A stretch of 64,000 nucleotides of DNA from Pseudomonas fluorescens. Its GTDB lineage: Bacteria > Pseudomonadota > Gammaproteobacteria > Pseudomonadales > Pseudomonadaceae. A program made the position numbers and the translations under genes. The DNA lies in NCBI RefSeq assembly GCF_902497855.1, contig NZ_CABVHU010000001.1:380595-444594 (forward strand), given 5' to 3'. The first letter of the stretch is position 1; every line of letters starts with the position of its first letter. This document shows positions 17,476 to 26,442 of the stretch, one piece after another. The notes below the pieces were generated by a model. The model worked only from the letters and a program-made list of their open reading frames with translations. It made no database searches and was not told where the DNA came from.

Positions 17476-18258
17476 ATGAACGTAAAAAACTCGCTACTGA
17501 AGGTTGGCCTGATCTCGTTGCTGGCGTTCGGCGCCCACCTGCAGGCGGCGGAGCAACCGCTGCGCCTGGGCATCGAAGCGGCTTACCCGCCGTTCGCTTC
17601 GAAAACCCCGGATAACGCCATCGTCGGCTTCGACTACGACATCGGACAGGCACTGTGCGCCGAGATGAAAGTCCAGTGCGTGTGGCAGGAACAGGAGTTC
17701 GACGGGCTGATTCCCGCGCTCAAGGTGAAGAAAGTCGACGCGGTGATTTCGTCGATGTCCATGACCCCGGAGCGGATGAAGTCGGTCGATTTCAGCAATC
17801 GCTATTACCGCATTCCGGCGCGCCTGGTGTTCAAGAAAGGCAGCGGTATCAGCGAGATCCCGGCCCAGCTCAAAGGCAAGCGGATCGGGGTGCAGCGCGC
17901 CACCAACTTCGATCGCTACGTCACAGAGAAATTCGCCCCGGCCGGTGCCGAAGTGGTGCGCTACGGCTCGCAGAATGAAATCTTCCTCGACCTGCTTGGC
18001 GGACGCCTCGATGCCACCATGGCCAGTTCGGTGGTGATCGATGAAAGCCTGTTGAAGCGGCTGGAAGGGCAGGACTTCGAGTTCGTCGGCCCGAATTTCA
18101 CCGAAGAGCAGTTCTTCGGTAGCGGCATCGGCATTGCCGTGCGCAAGAACGATCCCCTGGCGGGTCGCTTCAATCAGGCGCTGGTGACCATTCGGGCCAA
18201 CGGCACCTACGACACCATTCGCCAGAAGTATTTCGATTTCGATATCTACGGCGAGTAA
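17476..18258 (+). CDS. ABC amino-acid/opine periplasmic binding protein
   Basis: 260 residues with a signal peptide (MNVKNSLLKVGLISLLAFGA, cut near LQAAE). The mature part is a cluster-3 binding protein of the Lys/Arg/Orn (ArgT/HisJ/OccT) kind: LRLGIEAAYPPFASKTPDNAIVGFDYDIG, then SSMSMTPERMKSVDFSNRYY. It lies 150 bases after ridA in the same direction. No permease or ATPase genes follow, so it would share those of another system. Together with the oxidase it points to a basic amino acid derivative or opine as substrate. Confidence 0.88.
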   Translation: MNVKNSLLKVGLISLLAFGAHLQAAEQPLRLGIEAAYPPFASKTPDNAIVGFDYDIGQALCAEMKVQCVWQEQEFDGLIPALKVKKVDAVISSMSMTPERMKSVDFSNRYYRIPARLVFKKGSGISEIPAQLKGKRIGVQRATNFDRYVTEKFAPAGAEVVRYGSQNEIFLDLLGGRLDATMASSVVIDESLLKRLEGQDFEFVGPNFTEEQFFGSGIGIAVRKNDPLAGRFNQALVTIRANGTYDTIRQKYFDFDIYGE

Positions 18259-18342
18259 GCAGCGGGCGTCGTTACGGCACGCATGCTGGTGCATGCGCCG
18301 TTGTTTTAGTCGCGGGAAGTCGAACTGCATATCAGAGACGGG

Positions 18343-19047
18343 TCATGTGCAGCCATCACCATCGATCTCACCCATAGGGTCGATCAACTGGGCACCCTGG
18401 TTGCGAACGTTGCCGATCGCGCGGTCGACCTTGAACCACTCGAAGGCCTCGGTCGGTTCACCCTGAAACAGCGCCAGGTGCTCGGCGCGTTGCATGGGCG
18501 TGGTGGGCTCCAGCCACTCCCGGGCCAGTTCCGGCGATAAGGTCACTGGCCGCCGGTCATGGATGTCCACCATGCCACCGGCGCTGTCGGCGGTAATGAT
18601 GACGAAGCCGTCATGTTCGCCCGGTCCGTGCTCGGCGCTGGGGTACTGGCCGATCGCGGCACAGAGGATCGGCGTTCGGTCACGGTGACGAATCAGGTAG
18701 GGCTGTTTCTTCGGTCCGCGATCGTCGACCCATTCAAACCAGTTGTCGATGGCAATGATTGCCCGGCGCGGCCAGATCGTCTTGAAGAACGGGCCATGGG
18801 CGACTTTTTCGACCCTGGCGTTGATCGGCGCGGCACGGTCCTTGGCCCAGAGCGGACGCCAGCCCCAGCGCACCAGGTCGGCGCGCAAAAACTGGCCCTC
18901 CTGGTGAAAGAGGGCGAGCTGAGTGGTCGGCGCGGCGTTGTAGCGCGCCAACGGCTGGTCGCCGGCATAGTTGATCAGGGCGTTTGGAATGGCGAGCGCC
19001 GCGACGAAATCGTGAATGCCCCGATACTGGGAAAGGCGTCCGCACAT
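18343..19047 (-). CDS. SOS response-associated peptidase (SRAP/HMCES, YedK-like)
   Basis: 234 residues starting MCGRLSQY; after removal of Met the Cys at position 2 is the nucleophile that forms a thiazolidine link with abasic sites. Other family residues: PINARVEKV (Asn and Glu of the active site, about 72), CAAIGQY region and DIHDRRPVTL (catalytic His, about 157). A GGAGAACACC ribosome site precedes the ATG. It protects abasic sites in single-stranded DNA. Stands alone. Confidence 0.92.
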   Translation of the reverse strand: MCGRLSQYRGIHDFVAALAIPNALINYAGDQPLARYNAAPTTQLALFHQEGQFLRADLVRWGWRPLWAKDRAAPINARVEKVAHGPFFKTIWPRRAIIAIDNWFEWVDDRGPKKQPYLIRHRDRTPILCAAIGQYPSAEHGPGEHDGFVIITADSAGGMVDIHDRRPVTLSPELAREWLEPTTPMQRAEHLALFQGEPTEAFEWFKVDRAIGNVRNQGAQLIDPMGEIDGDGCT

Positions 19048-19176
19048 GGTGTGTTCTCCGGCTATGTCTTCAGCGTAGCCGAGGCGAGAGACTTCGAGGC
19101 GTGACGATCAGGCGAGGATGGGGCGACGGGCTGAAGATTCGGGAAATGAAGCTTCGCCCGCCTTGCGTTGAAACCC

Positions 19177-20508
19177 TCAGACCGCGGCGTCTGCCCCGAC
19201 GCCATTCTCCCTCGTCGGCACATCATGCAGGGAAATCCTTGAAGTCTCCGGCAACGCCAATCCACCCGCCAGCGCGAGCAACGCAACCGCCATCAGATAA
19301 AACGCCGGCGACAGGTTGCTGCCGCTGGTGCTGATCAGCCATGTCGCCACCAGTGGCGCAGTACCGCCGAACAGGGTGTAGGCCATGTTGTAGGTGATCG
19401 CCGACGCGGTATAGCGGGTACGGGTGGGGAAAGTTTCCGAGAGCAGGGCCGCAGTGACCACGCCACACAACACCGCGCCGATCGCCAACAGCATGACGCC
19501 GACGATGGAGGCGGCGAACGATCCGGAACTGGCCATCAGGAACGAGGGATACACCGCCACGATCAACAGCGCGCAAGCGGTCATCACCGTGACCCGGCGC
19601 CCGACCCGGTCCGAATACAGCCCGGCCAGCGGGCAGATCGCCGCGGCGAAGATCAAGGCAATCAGCGACACCAGCAACGCCGTCGCGCGACTCAGGCCGC
19701 CCGCGACTTGCAGGTAGGTCGCGAAGTAGGTGGTGAACATATAGAACGACAGCGCCGTCAGCGACACGAAGGCACCCAGGCAGCAGATCGCCGCGCCATG
19801 GTTGCGCAAGGTCTCCTTGAGCGGGGAGTGTGCCACCGCATGCTCCTCGGTCACTGCCTGGAATGCCGGGGTTTCATCCAGCTTCCAGCGCAGGTAAAGC
19901 CCCACCAGTCCCAGTGGCGCGGCAATCAGGAACGGCAGGCGCCAGCCCCAGCTGCCCATGGCTTCGGCCGATAATGAGGCCTCGAGTGCGTAGGCGACCA
20001 CGGCGGCCGCGGCGAAGGCGGAAAAGGTCGAGACCGGAATGAAGCTGCCATACCAGGCTCTTTTGTCGTTGGGTGCATGCTCCATCAGGTAGGCACAGGC
20101 ACCGGCGTATTCACCCCCGGCGGAAAAGCCCTGGGCGCAACGGATGACGGTCAGCAGGATCGGCGCCATGACCCCGATGGCGGCATAAGTGGGCAACACC
20201 CCGATCAAGGTCGTCGCACCCGCCATCAGCAGGATGGTCATGGCCAGGGTTCTCTTGCGGCCGATCCTGTCACCGAGCATGCCGAAGAAAATCCCGCCCA
20301 GAGGCCGGAAGGCAAAGGCCACGGCGAACACCGCGAAGGTTTTCAGCAAGGCCACGCTGGCATCGCCGCTGGGGAAAAATTGCTGGGCGATGGTGGTCGC
20401 CAGAAAACCGTAGACGGCGAAGTCGAACCACTCGACGAAATTGCCGATGCCGGCAGCGACAATTACTTTTCTCAGTGTTTGCGGGCTGACCTGAGCTGCG
20501 CTTGTCAT
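19177..20508 (-). CDS. MFS transporter, metabolite:H+ symporter (MHS) type
   Basis: 443 residues from ATG 20508 (GAGGGTTCAGC upstream). Twelve membrane segments; MHS landmarks are GNFVEWFDFAVYGFLAT at the start, RPLGGIFFGMLGDRIGRKRTL between helices 2 and 3, and RCAQGFSAGGEYAGA in helix 4. Related carriers (ProP, KgtP, ShiA) take up small carboxylates or betaines by proton symport. The substrate cannot be told. Single gene. Confidence 0.88.
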   Translation of the reverse strand: MTSAAQVSPQTLRKVIVAAGIGNFVEWFDFAVYGFLATTIAQQFFPSGDASVALLKTFAVFAVAFAFRPLGGIFFGMLGDRIGRKRTLAMTILLMAGATTLIGVLPTYAAIGVMAPILLTVIRCAQGFSAGGEYAGACAYLMEHAPNDKRAWYGSFIPVSTFSAFAAAAVVAYALEASLSAEAMGSWGWRLPFLIAAPLGLVGLYLRWKLDETPAFQAVTEEHAVAHSPLKETLRNHGAAICCLGAFVSLTALSFYMFTTYFATYLQVAGGLSRATALLVSLIALIFAAAICPLAGLYSDRVGRRVTVMTACALLIVAVYPSFLMASSGSFAASIVGVMLLAIGAVLCGVVTAALLSETFPTRTRYTASAITYNMAYTLFGGTAPLVATWLISTSGSNLSPAFYLMAVALLALAGGLALPETSRISLHDVPTRENGVGADAAV

Positions 20509-20685
20509 GCTGAACCCTCGACATTCCATTAGTAGGCTTTCGATTATCGGGGCACCGACTGGAACGGCTCACTTCAAAAGTGTCATCCGCATAGTCATGA
20601 CCGACTCATGGCGATTGAGGTACGCATGATTCGTGCCGAATGGAGTCTCGATTGCGCGGTCGACTTCGTGTCCTCGCAGGGGCCG

Positions 20686-22020
20686 CTAGACGGTCGCGGC
20701 ATGACGATAGGCCGTTCTGGACGCATGGTGCGCGGTGCGCACCAGCAGCAGCACAGCGCCAATCACCGGCAGGCTCACCAGCATCAGTGCGTAACGCAAC
20801 GACTCCTGGCCAAACAGCGGCAGTAGCATGTCGCTGAACAACCCGGTTATCAGTGGCCCGATGCCGACCCCGAGCAGGGTACTGACGATGGTCTGCAGGG
20901 CCATGGCGGTGCCGCGCCGATTTGCCGGCACCAGTTGGGTGACGAGGTTGTAGGACGGGGCGATCCACCAAACGGCAAAGAAGGAATAGAGCGCGGCCCA
21001 GAGCATTGCGGTCGGAACAGGTACATCGCCCAGGCGCACCAGCAGGGCATCGGACCAGAGCAGATAAGGGGTCAGCGCGGCGAGGGCCGCCAGATGGCCC
21101 AACACCGGAATGGAAATCTGCCAGTGTGGGTGACGGCGGCACAGGCGGTCACTTAACCAACCGCTCAACAGGCCACCGATCCCGGCCGAGATACCGCAGA
21201 TCACCCCGACCAACAGCCCGGCGTGTTGCAGTGACAGGCCGTGGGAGCGCACCAGGAAGCTGGTGTTCCACATGCCGATGGCGTAGGAGCTGAGCGTGAC
21301 CAGGCCGCCCGCGAGGATCAGGCACCGGTAGGCCGGCAACGCCCACAGCTTGCGGGCTTCGGCACCCATACCCAGCAGTGGAGAGGGCGAGTGGGCGTGG
21401 GGCGCGAGATCCCAACGGCCACGCTGCGGTTCACGCACGAAAAAGGTCAGGACAGCGCAAAACACCAGGGCCGGCATGCCAATGGCGATAAACCCGCTGC
21501 GCCAGCCATAGTGTTCCACCACCCAGGCCCCGAGACTCAAACCGATGATCGAGGAAAACGTCGGTGCCGCGGTAAAACAACTGATTGCGAATGAGCGTCG
21601 TTGTGGGGGATACAGGTCAGCGATCAACGACAGCGAGGCCGAGGTCGTCGGCGATTCACTGACCGCCACCAGCATTCGTGCGATGGCCAGCGCAATGAAG
21701 CTGCCGGCCAGTCCGCAGGCCATTGTCGCCACGGCCCAGAGCAGGCACGACATGGCCAGCAGACGGGTGCGCGGCATGCGGTCCACCAGCCTTCCCGCCG
21801 GCAGGCCCAAGAGGGCGTACACCGCCGCGAACGCCAGGCCGGAGATCAACCCGATGGCGGTATCGCTGACCCCGAATTCGGCTTTGATCGGTTCGATCAT
21901 CACCGCGAGTATCTGTCGTCCGACGAAGTTGTCGGCAAACACCATGGCCAGCAGCATCAGCAAACCGTGGCTCCCCCAACCAACCCTGGCGGGGGGCAGC
22001 ATACCCGAGGCCACATTCAT
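20686..22020 (-). CDS. MFS transporter, Spinster-like; coupled to the flavin reductase gene
   Basis: 444 residues, twelve membrane segments. N-terminal landmark MVFADNFVGRQILAVMIEPIKAEFGVSDTAIG with the following GLPAGRLVDRMPRTRLLA loop is of the Spns/hexuronate-like MFS group. The start codon overlaps the stop of the flavin reductase gene (22017-22020, ATGA), so the two are translated together. It resembles the second MFS carrier at 46334 (same FxDRQxxAxxIEPxKxEFGxSD motif), which suggests both import a similar hydrophobic organic acid or steroid-like substrate. Confidence 0.87.
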   Translation of the reverse strand: MNVASGMLPPARVGWGSHGLLMLLAMVFADNFVGRQILAVMIEPIKAEFGVSDTAIGLISGLAFAAVYALLGLPAGRLVDRMPRTRLLAMSCLLWAVATMACGLAGSFIALAIARMLVAVSESPTTSASLSLIADLYPPQRRSFAISCFTAAPTFSSIIGLSLGAWVVEHYGWRSGFIAIGMPALVFCAVLTFFVREPQRGRWDLAPHAHSPSPLLGMGAEARKLWALPAYRCLILAGGLVTLSSYAIGMWNTSFLVRSHGLSLQHAGLLVGVICGISAGIGGLLSGWLSDRLCRRHPHWQISIPVLGHLAALAALTPYLLWSDALLVRLGDVPVPTAMLWAALYSFFAVWWIAPSYNLVTQLVPANRRGTAMALQTIVSTLLGVGIGPLITGLFSDMLLPLFGQESLRYALMLVSLPVIGAVLLLVRTAHHASRTAYRHAATV

Positions 22021-23000
22021 CGCGGTGCCCAGAGATCCGGCAAGCCGGGATCACTCACGACAATCAGGCGCTTGAGCAATACCTTCAAGGCTTGTGCATC
22101 GGCGGTGCCGAGCTTGGCCGAGAGGTCCTCTTCCACCGCCTTGGCCAGCGCCAGCTGATGCAACGAAACCTCGCGCCCCTGGGCGGTGAGGACGAAACGC
22201 AGTGACTCTGCCGAGCCCTCGAACGCCACCAGGCGCTGGTTTTCGAGAAAACGCATGCTGGCCAGCGTGACTTCACGACCGGTGTAGGTCACGAAGGTAT
22301 TGATTTCCTCAAGGTTCAGGTTGTCGCGAATACACAAAATCGACAGGATAAAAAACGCCTGTTCGTCCAGGTGCTGATTACTCAGCATCTGTCGCAGGGC
22401 ATTGAGGACCTGGTAGTGTCCACGCCCCAAAAGGTAACCGAGCAGATCCTCGGTGTAACTGCACTCGGGGGGCGGCGGCGTGGTGGCCAGGCGCAGTTCG
22501 CTGCGTGGCTTGCGGGTCGCCAATGCATATTGGCCACTCTGGAACGCCAGCGGCGCGCGGTCGCTGTGATCGAAGGCGAGGACTTCACCGACAAAAATCA
22601 CGTGGTCGCCGCCTTCATACTGGAATGCGGTGCGGCATTGAAAACGTGCCGTGCAATCTTGCAGCAGCGGCGCCCCGCTGACGCCATTGTCCAGCTTGAT
22701 TTCAGAAAACTTGTCCTCGCCCTGGGTGGCGAAACGTCCCGACAGTGCTTCCTGTTCGGTGGACAACACGTGGACGTTCCAGTGTTTTCCACTGGTGAAG
22801 ACTGGCAAGCTGCGGGCCTGCTTGGACAGGCTCCAGAGCACCATCGGCGGATTGAGCGACACCGAGTTGAAACTGTTGGCCGTGATACCCACGGGTGAGC
22901 CGTCTTCGGTCTGGGTGGTGATGATGGTGACCCCGGTGGTAAAGGTGCCGAGTGCGGCACGAAAAGCCTGGGGATCGAAACTGACGTTTTGCATTGCCAT
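22017..23000 (-). CDS. Flavin reductase with C-terminal MarR-like domain (two-component monooxygenase reductase)
   Basis: 327 residues from ATG 23000 (GAGGCCAGTC upstream); ATG 22994 is an alternative. The N-terminal 165 residues are a flavin-reductase (FMN-binding split barrel) domain: RAALGTFTTGVTIITTQ, GITANSFNSVSLNPPMVLWSLSKQARSLP and DHVIFVGEVLA. From about residue 190 a helical winged-helix part follows (LRQMLSNQHLDEQAFFILSIL, then TYTGREVTLASMRFLENQRLV), like the MarR-type domain that autoinhibits the C1 reductase of Acinetobacter p-hydroxyphenylacetate hydroxylase. It would supply reduced flavin to an oxygenase not found in this window. It is divergent from the aldehyde dehydrogenase gene, with the 18-bp palindrome at 23095 between them. 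Confidence 0.85.
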   Translation of the reverse strand: MAMQNVSFDPQAFRAALGTFTTGVTIITTQTEDGSPVGITANSFNSVSLNPPMVLWSLSKQARSLPVFTSGKHWNVHVLSTEQEALSGRFATQGEDKFSEIKLDNGVSGAPLLQDCTARFQCRTAFQYEGGDHVIFVGEVLAFDHSDRAPLAFQSGQYALATRKPRSELRLATTPPPPECSYTEDLLGYLLGRGHYQVLNALRQMLSNQHLDEQAFFILSILCIRDNLNLEEINTFVTYTGREVTLASMRFLENQRLVAFEGSAESLRFVLTAQGREVSLHQLALAKAVEEDLSAKLGTADAQALKVLLKRLIVVSDPGLPDLWAPR

Positions 23001-23094
23001 GACTGGCCTCATGGGGTGGGATTTTCGTAGGGCCAGTATTGGTCGCATCACGCGGTTCAACATCGTCTCAACGGACTAACAGATTTGCTCGCTA

Positions 23095-23112
23095 CTCGTC
23101 CGATCGGACGAG
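23095..23112. promoter_or_regulatory. Perfect 18-bp palindrome, candidate operator in divergent promoter
   Basis: CTCGTCCGATCGGACGAG is its own reverse complement. It lies midway in the 198-base gap between the flavin reductase (minus) and aldehyde dehydrogenase (plus) genes. About 21 bases further right is GGCTAGGGT, a possible -10 region for the plus-strand unit; the same spacing and a similar CTAGAGT occur after the related motif at 32510. Confidence 0.65.
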
Positions 23113-23198
23113 GCGTCGCGCGGGGTGTACGGCTAGGGTGGCGGCAAGCGCATCGGGCGCTTCCCGGCCATGGGGCCAGTTCCAGCAAGGGGACACGA

Positions 23199-24632
23199 AT
23201 GAGTTCATTCACATCATCCGTCCAAGGGCTCACCAGTCTGTTATCCCGGCAAAAAAGCGCATTCGCCAGCGCCGGTTTGGTGAGCGCCGACACCCGCCGA
23301 CGCCGACTCCAGCAAGTCATCGATCTGTTGGTCCGCCACCATGGCGCGTTGACCGAGGCGATCGACCTGGATTTCGGCGGTCGGCCTGCCGGTTTCTCGT
23401 TGATGAATGACGTGCTGGGCGCCCTGGCCTCGCTCAAATATGCGCGTGACCATCTGCAGGACTGGATGCAGGATGATCCGCGTGCGCCTTTTGCGCCTTA
23501 CGATCAGCTCGGCGCCAAGGCGTGGGTGATGCACCAACCCAAGGGCACGGTGGGCATTCTCGGTACCTGGAACGCGCCTTTGTTTACCCTGTTCAGCCCC
23601 TTGGCCTCGGTGCTGGCCGCGGGCAACCGGGCCATCCTCAAACCGTCGGACGTGGTACCACGGACGGCCGAGTTGGTGGCGCGGCTGTTCGCTGAACACC
23701 TCGACCCGCTGGAGGTCGGCGTCGTCACCGGCGACGTGGAGCTGGCCGAAGCCTTCAGCGCCCAACCGTTTGACCACCTGGTGTACACCGGCAGTACCGC
23801 GACGGGGCGGCTGGTCATGCGCAACGCCGCACAGAACCTGGTACCGGTGACGCTGGAGCTGGGAGGCAAGTCGCCGGTCATCGTCTCCGGCAGCGCCGAC
23901 CTCAAAAAAGCCGCTTTCAGCATCGCCGTGGGGAAAGCCTGCAATGGCGGGCAAATCTGCATCAATCCGGATCTGGTGTATGTGCCCAAGGCACTGCTTG
24001 AACCCTTCCTTGAAGCCCTGCGCGCCACCTACAGCGAACTCAATCCATCGGTGGCCGGCAACCCGGACGTGGTGGCGGTGGTCAACCAGCGGCACCTGGA
24101 CCGGGTCGAAGGTTACGTGCTGGACGCCCAGGCCCGCGGCGCACGCGTCGAGTGCCTGCCCGAACCCCTGGCGCCGAATGCCGAGGACCGGCGCCGGCCC
24201 CTGCGCGTGGTGGTCGACCCGGCGCCGGACAGTGTGATCATGCGTGAAGAAATCTTCGGCCCCGCCATGGTCGTGCTCACCTATGAACACCTCGACCAGG
24301 TCATTGACGATATCAATGGTCGTCCACGCCCGCTGGCGCTGTATTACTTCGGCAAAGACCCCGAACAGCAGCGCTACGTGCTCGAGCGCACCGTGTCCGG
24401 CGGGGTGACCGTCAACGATGTGATGATGCACGCGGCGATGCACGATGCGCCGTTTGGCGGTGTCGGCGCCTCGGGCATGGGCCATTACCATGGTCACGAA
24501 GGGTTTCTCGAGTTCAGCCACCAGCGCACGGTGTTCAAGGCGCCGGAGCATGACCCGCGCCGCGAATGGGGGCTCTTGCCGCCGTATGGCGAACACTTTT
24601 TGGCGGCCATGCTGGCCAGCGTGACCTCATGA
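23199..24632 (+). CDS. Aldehyde dehydrogenase (coniferyl-aldehyde dehydrogenase/CalB type)
   Basis: 477 residues from ATG 23199 with AAGGGGA upstream. It is of the short ALDH type that lacks the N-terminal extension: MHQPKGTVGILGTWNAPLF, catalytic Glu in TLELGGKSPVIV (about 219), nucleophile Cys in NGGQICI (about 253) and the C-terminal FGGVGASGMGHYHG. Oxidises an aldehyde to an acid with NAD(P). In Pseudomonas bile-acid degraders an aldehyde made by side-chain aldolase cleavage is oxidised by a dedicated dehydrogenase (Sad), so this is a candidate for that job here; the family itself does not prove it. First gene of the plus-strand unit with the amidase. Confidence 0.87.
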   Translation: MSSFTSSVQGLTSLLSRQKSAFASAGLVSADTRRRRLQQVIDLLVRHHGALTEAIDLDFGGRPAGFSLMNDVLGALASLKYARDHLQDWMQDDPRAPFAPYDQLGAKAWVMHQPKGTVGILGTWNAPLFTLFSPLASVLAAGNRAILKPSDVVPRTAELVARLFAEHLDPLEVGVVTGDVELAEAFSAQPFDHLVYTGSTATGRLVMRNAAQNLVPVTLELGGKSPVIVSGSADLKKAAFSIAVGKACNGGQICINPDLVYVPKALLEPFLEALRATYSELNPSVAGNPDVVAVVNQRHLDRVEGYVLDAQARGARVECLPEPLAPNAEDRRRPLRVVVDPAPDSVIMREEIFGPAMVVLTYEHLDQVIDDINGRPRPLALYYFGKDPEQQRYVLERTVSGGVTVNDVMMHAAMHDAPFGGVGASGMGHYHGHEGFLEFSHQRTVFKAPEHDPRREWGLLPPYGEHFLAAMLASVTS

Positions 24633-24660
24633 CAATAATCGACAGGGCGCGACAATCGCT

Positions 24661-26256
24661 ATGAAAACCAACGAACACCAACCGATGACTGCCTCGACAA
24701 CCACCTTGTCCAACGAGCCGCCGACCGGCTGGCCGCGGCGCAGTGTGCTCAAGGCGGGCGCCCTGGTCGCGGGTATAGGATTGCTGGGACGTTTTGCCGA
24801 TGCCCGTGCGGCGGGTCTGTCGGCCAGTGACTACCAAGGGCTGGACGCCTGGGCCATGGGTCAGGCAATTCGCAGCGGCGAGCTGCAGTCCGAAGACCTG
24901 CTGGCGGCGGCGCTAGCTCGCTGCCAGGCGGTGAATCCCCGGGTCAAGGCGGTGAACATGCTGCACGAGGCCTACGCCCGCACGCTGTTGGCCCAGCGCC
25001 GTTCCGCCGGTACCGAAACCCAAGGGGCACTGGCCGGCGTGCCGGTGTTGATCAAAGACCTCAATACTTACCTGGAGGGCACCTCGACCAGCAATGGTTG
25101 CCGGCTGTTCAAGGACGCGCCGCCAGCGGCCCGGACCAGCACCCTGATCAGCCGTTACGAGCGAGCTGGCGCCGTGCCCTTCGGCAAGACGACCTGTCCC
25201 GAGTTTGGCTTGACCACCACCACTGAATCCATGCTGTGGGGGCAGACGTGCAACCCGTGGAACCTGGCCATGAGCGCGGGTGGTTCCTCTGGCGGCGCGG
25301 CAGCGGCCGTGGCCGCCGGGATCGTGCCTGTGGCCCATGCCACCGACGGTGGCGGCTCGATCCGCATTCCTGCCTCGTATTGCGGCCTGGTGGGGCTCAA
25401 GCCCAGCCGTTATCGCACGCCGAGCGGGCCGGCGCATTTCGAGGGCTGGTTTGGCGCCAGCGTCGGCAATGTGGTCTCGCGCACCGTGCGCGATACCGCG
25501 CTGTTTCTCGATGCCGGCCAGGGCCATGAAGCGGGCAGTGCGTACTGGATCCCGCCGTTGGTACGGCCGTATGTTGAAGAATTGCAGCGCGAGCCGGGCA
25601 AGTTGCGTGTCGCCGTGGTACGCCAGTCATTGACCGGCGCGGCGCTGGAGCCGGCGATTGCCGCCACGCTGGAGCAGACCATCAAGCAATTGATGGGACT
25701 GGGGCATGAAGTCGAAGAACTGACGCTGAACATCGATCCACGCCAACTGTTCGGGGCTCATGGCACGGTGATCGGCACCGCCTTGCGCACCGCGATTCGC
25801 GACCGCGAACAGGTGTTGGGGCGCGCTGCCACGGCGCAGGACTTGGAGAAAATCACCCTGGTCAACCTGGAACGCGCCCAGGCCACCACGGGTGAAGGCC
25901 TGTATCGCGCCCGTCAGTCATTCGAAAGTATTGGCGCAACCATGGAGCAGCCGTTCGAACGCTTCGACGTGATCCTGTCGCCGGTCACCGCCAACCTGAC
26001 ACCGCAACTGGGCCTGCTGACGCTGGATCAATCCTGGGACAGCTATGCCCACCACGCCATGGGCAGCGCCGGCTTCACCGTGCTGGCCAACGTCAGCGGC
26101 CAACCGGCGATCTCGCTGCCGTTGGGCCAGAGTGATAGCGGCCTGCCGGTGGGCATGATGTTCACCGCCCGCCTGGGAGGTGAAGACGGTCTGCTGCGCC
26201 TGGCCAGTCAACTGGAGCAGGATCGGCCCTGGGCCGCCAGACGCGCCGTCCTCTGA
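24661..26256 (+). CDS. Tat-exported amidase-signature enzyme
   Basis: 531 residues. The N-terminus carries a twin-arginine signal ([20 protein letters not shown], residues about 23-42), so the enzyme is exported folded to the periplasm. The amidase catalytic triad is complete: Lys in VLIKDLN (about 130), cis-Ser in [10 protein letters not shown] (about 208) and nucleophile Ser in [12 protein letters not shown] (about 233). It hydrolyses an amide outside the cytoplasm. In a steroid island an obvious possibility is removal of a glycine or taurine from a conjugated bile acid, as amidase-superfamily bile-salt amidases do; this is inference from context. Lies 28 bases after the aldehyde dehydrogenase gene. 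Confidence 0.88.
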   Translation: MKTNEHQPMTASTTTLSNEPPTGWPRRSVLKAGALVAGIGLLGRFADARAAGLSASDYQGLDAWAMGQAIRSGELQSEDLLAAALARCQAVNPRVKAVNMLHEAYARTLLAQRRSAGTETQGALAGVPVLIKDLNTYLEGTSTSNGCRLFKDAPPAARTSTLISRYERAGAVPFGKTTCPEFGLTTTTESMLWGQTCNPWNLAMSAGGSSGGAAAAVAAGIVPVAHATDGGGSIRIPASYCGLVGLKPSRYRTPSGPAHFEGWFGASVGNVVSRTVRDTALFLDAGQGHEAGSAYWIPPLVRPYVEELQREPGKLRVAVVRQSLTGAALEPAIAATLEQTIKQLMGLGHEVEELTLNIDPRQLFGAHGTVIGTALRTAIRDREQVLGRAATAQDLEKITLVNLERAQATTGEGLYRARQSFESIGATMEQPFERFDVILSPVTANLTPQLGLLTLDQSWDSYAHHAMGSAGFTVLANVSGQPAISLPLGQSDSGLPVGMMFTARLGGEDGLLRLASQLEQDRPWAARRAVL

Positions 26257-26325
26257 CAGCACTTGCCTGGCCCTTTCGGCCGGTTGTTCCAGCTTTTATG
26301 AGCAACTGGCATCGGGCCGGGTTTC

Positions 26326-26343
26326 TAGTCCGCTTTGACGATG
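26326..26343 (+). promoter_or_regulatory. Island motif TAGTC-N5-(G)GACGATG upstream of kstD-like gene
   Basis: TAGTCCGCTTTGACGATG lies 99 bases before the start at 26443. It matches the copies at 42962, 48326 and 62370 at TAGTC and GACGATG. Its final ATG is in frame with the next gene but has no ribosome site and would add a 34-residue extension unlike the family. Confidence 0.55.
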
Positions 26344-26442
26344 AGCCCGGCCAGTGCAGCCCCGATCATGGGATGCACTCCGCCAGCGTTCCCACAGCGT
26401 CGTCGGCGGTTATCTCTGACCTCAGCTAATGGCATAACAACA

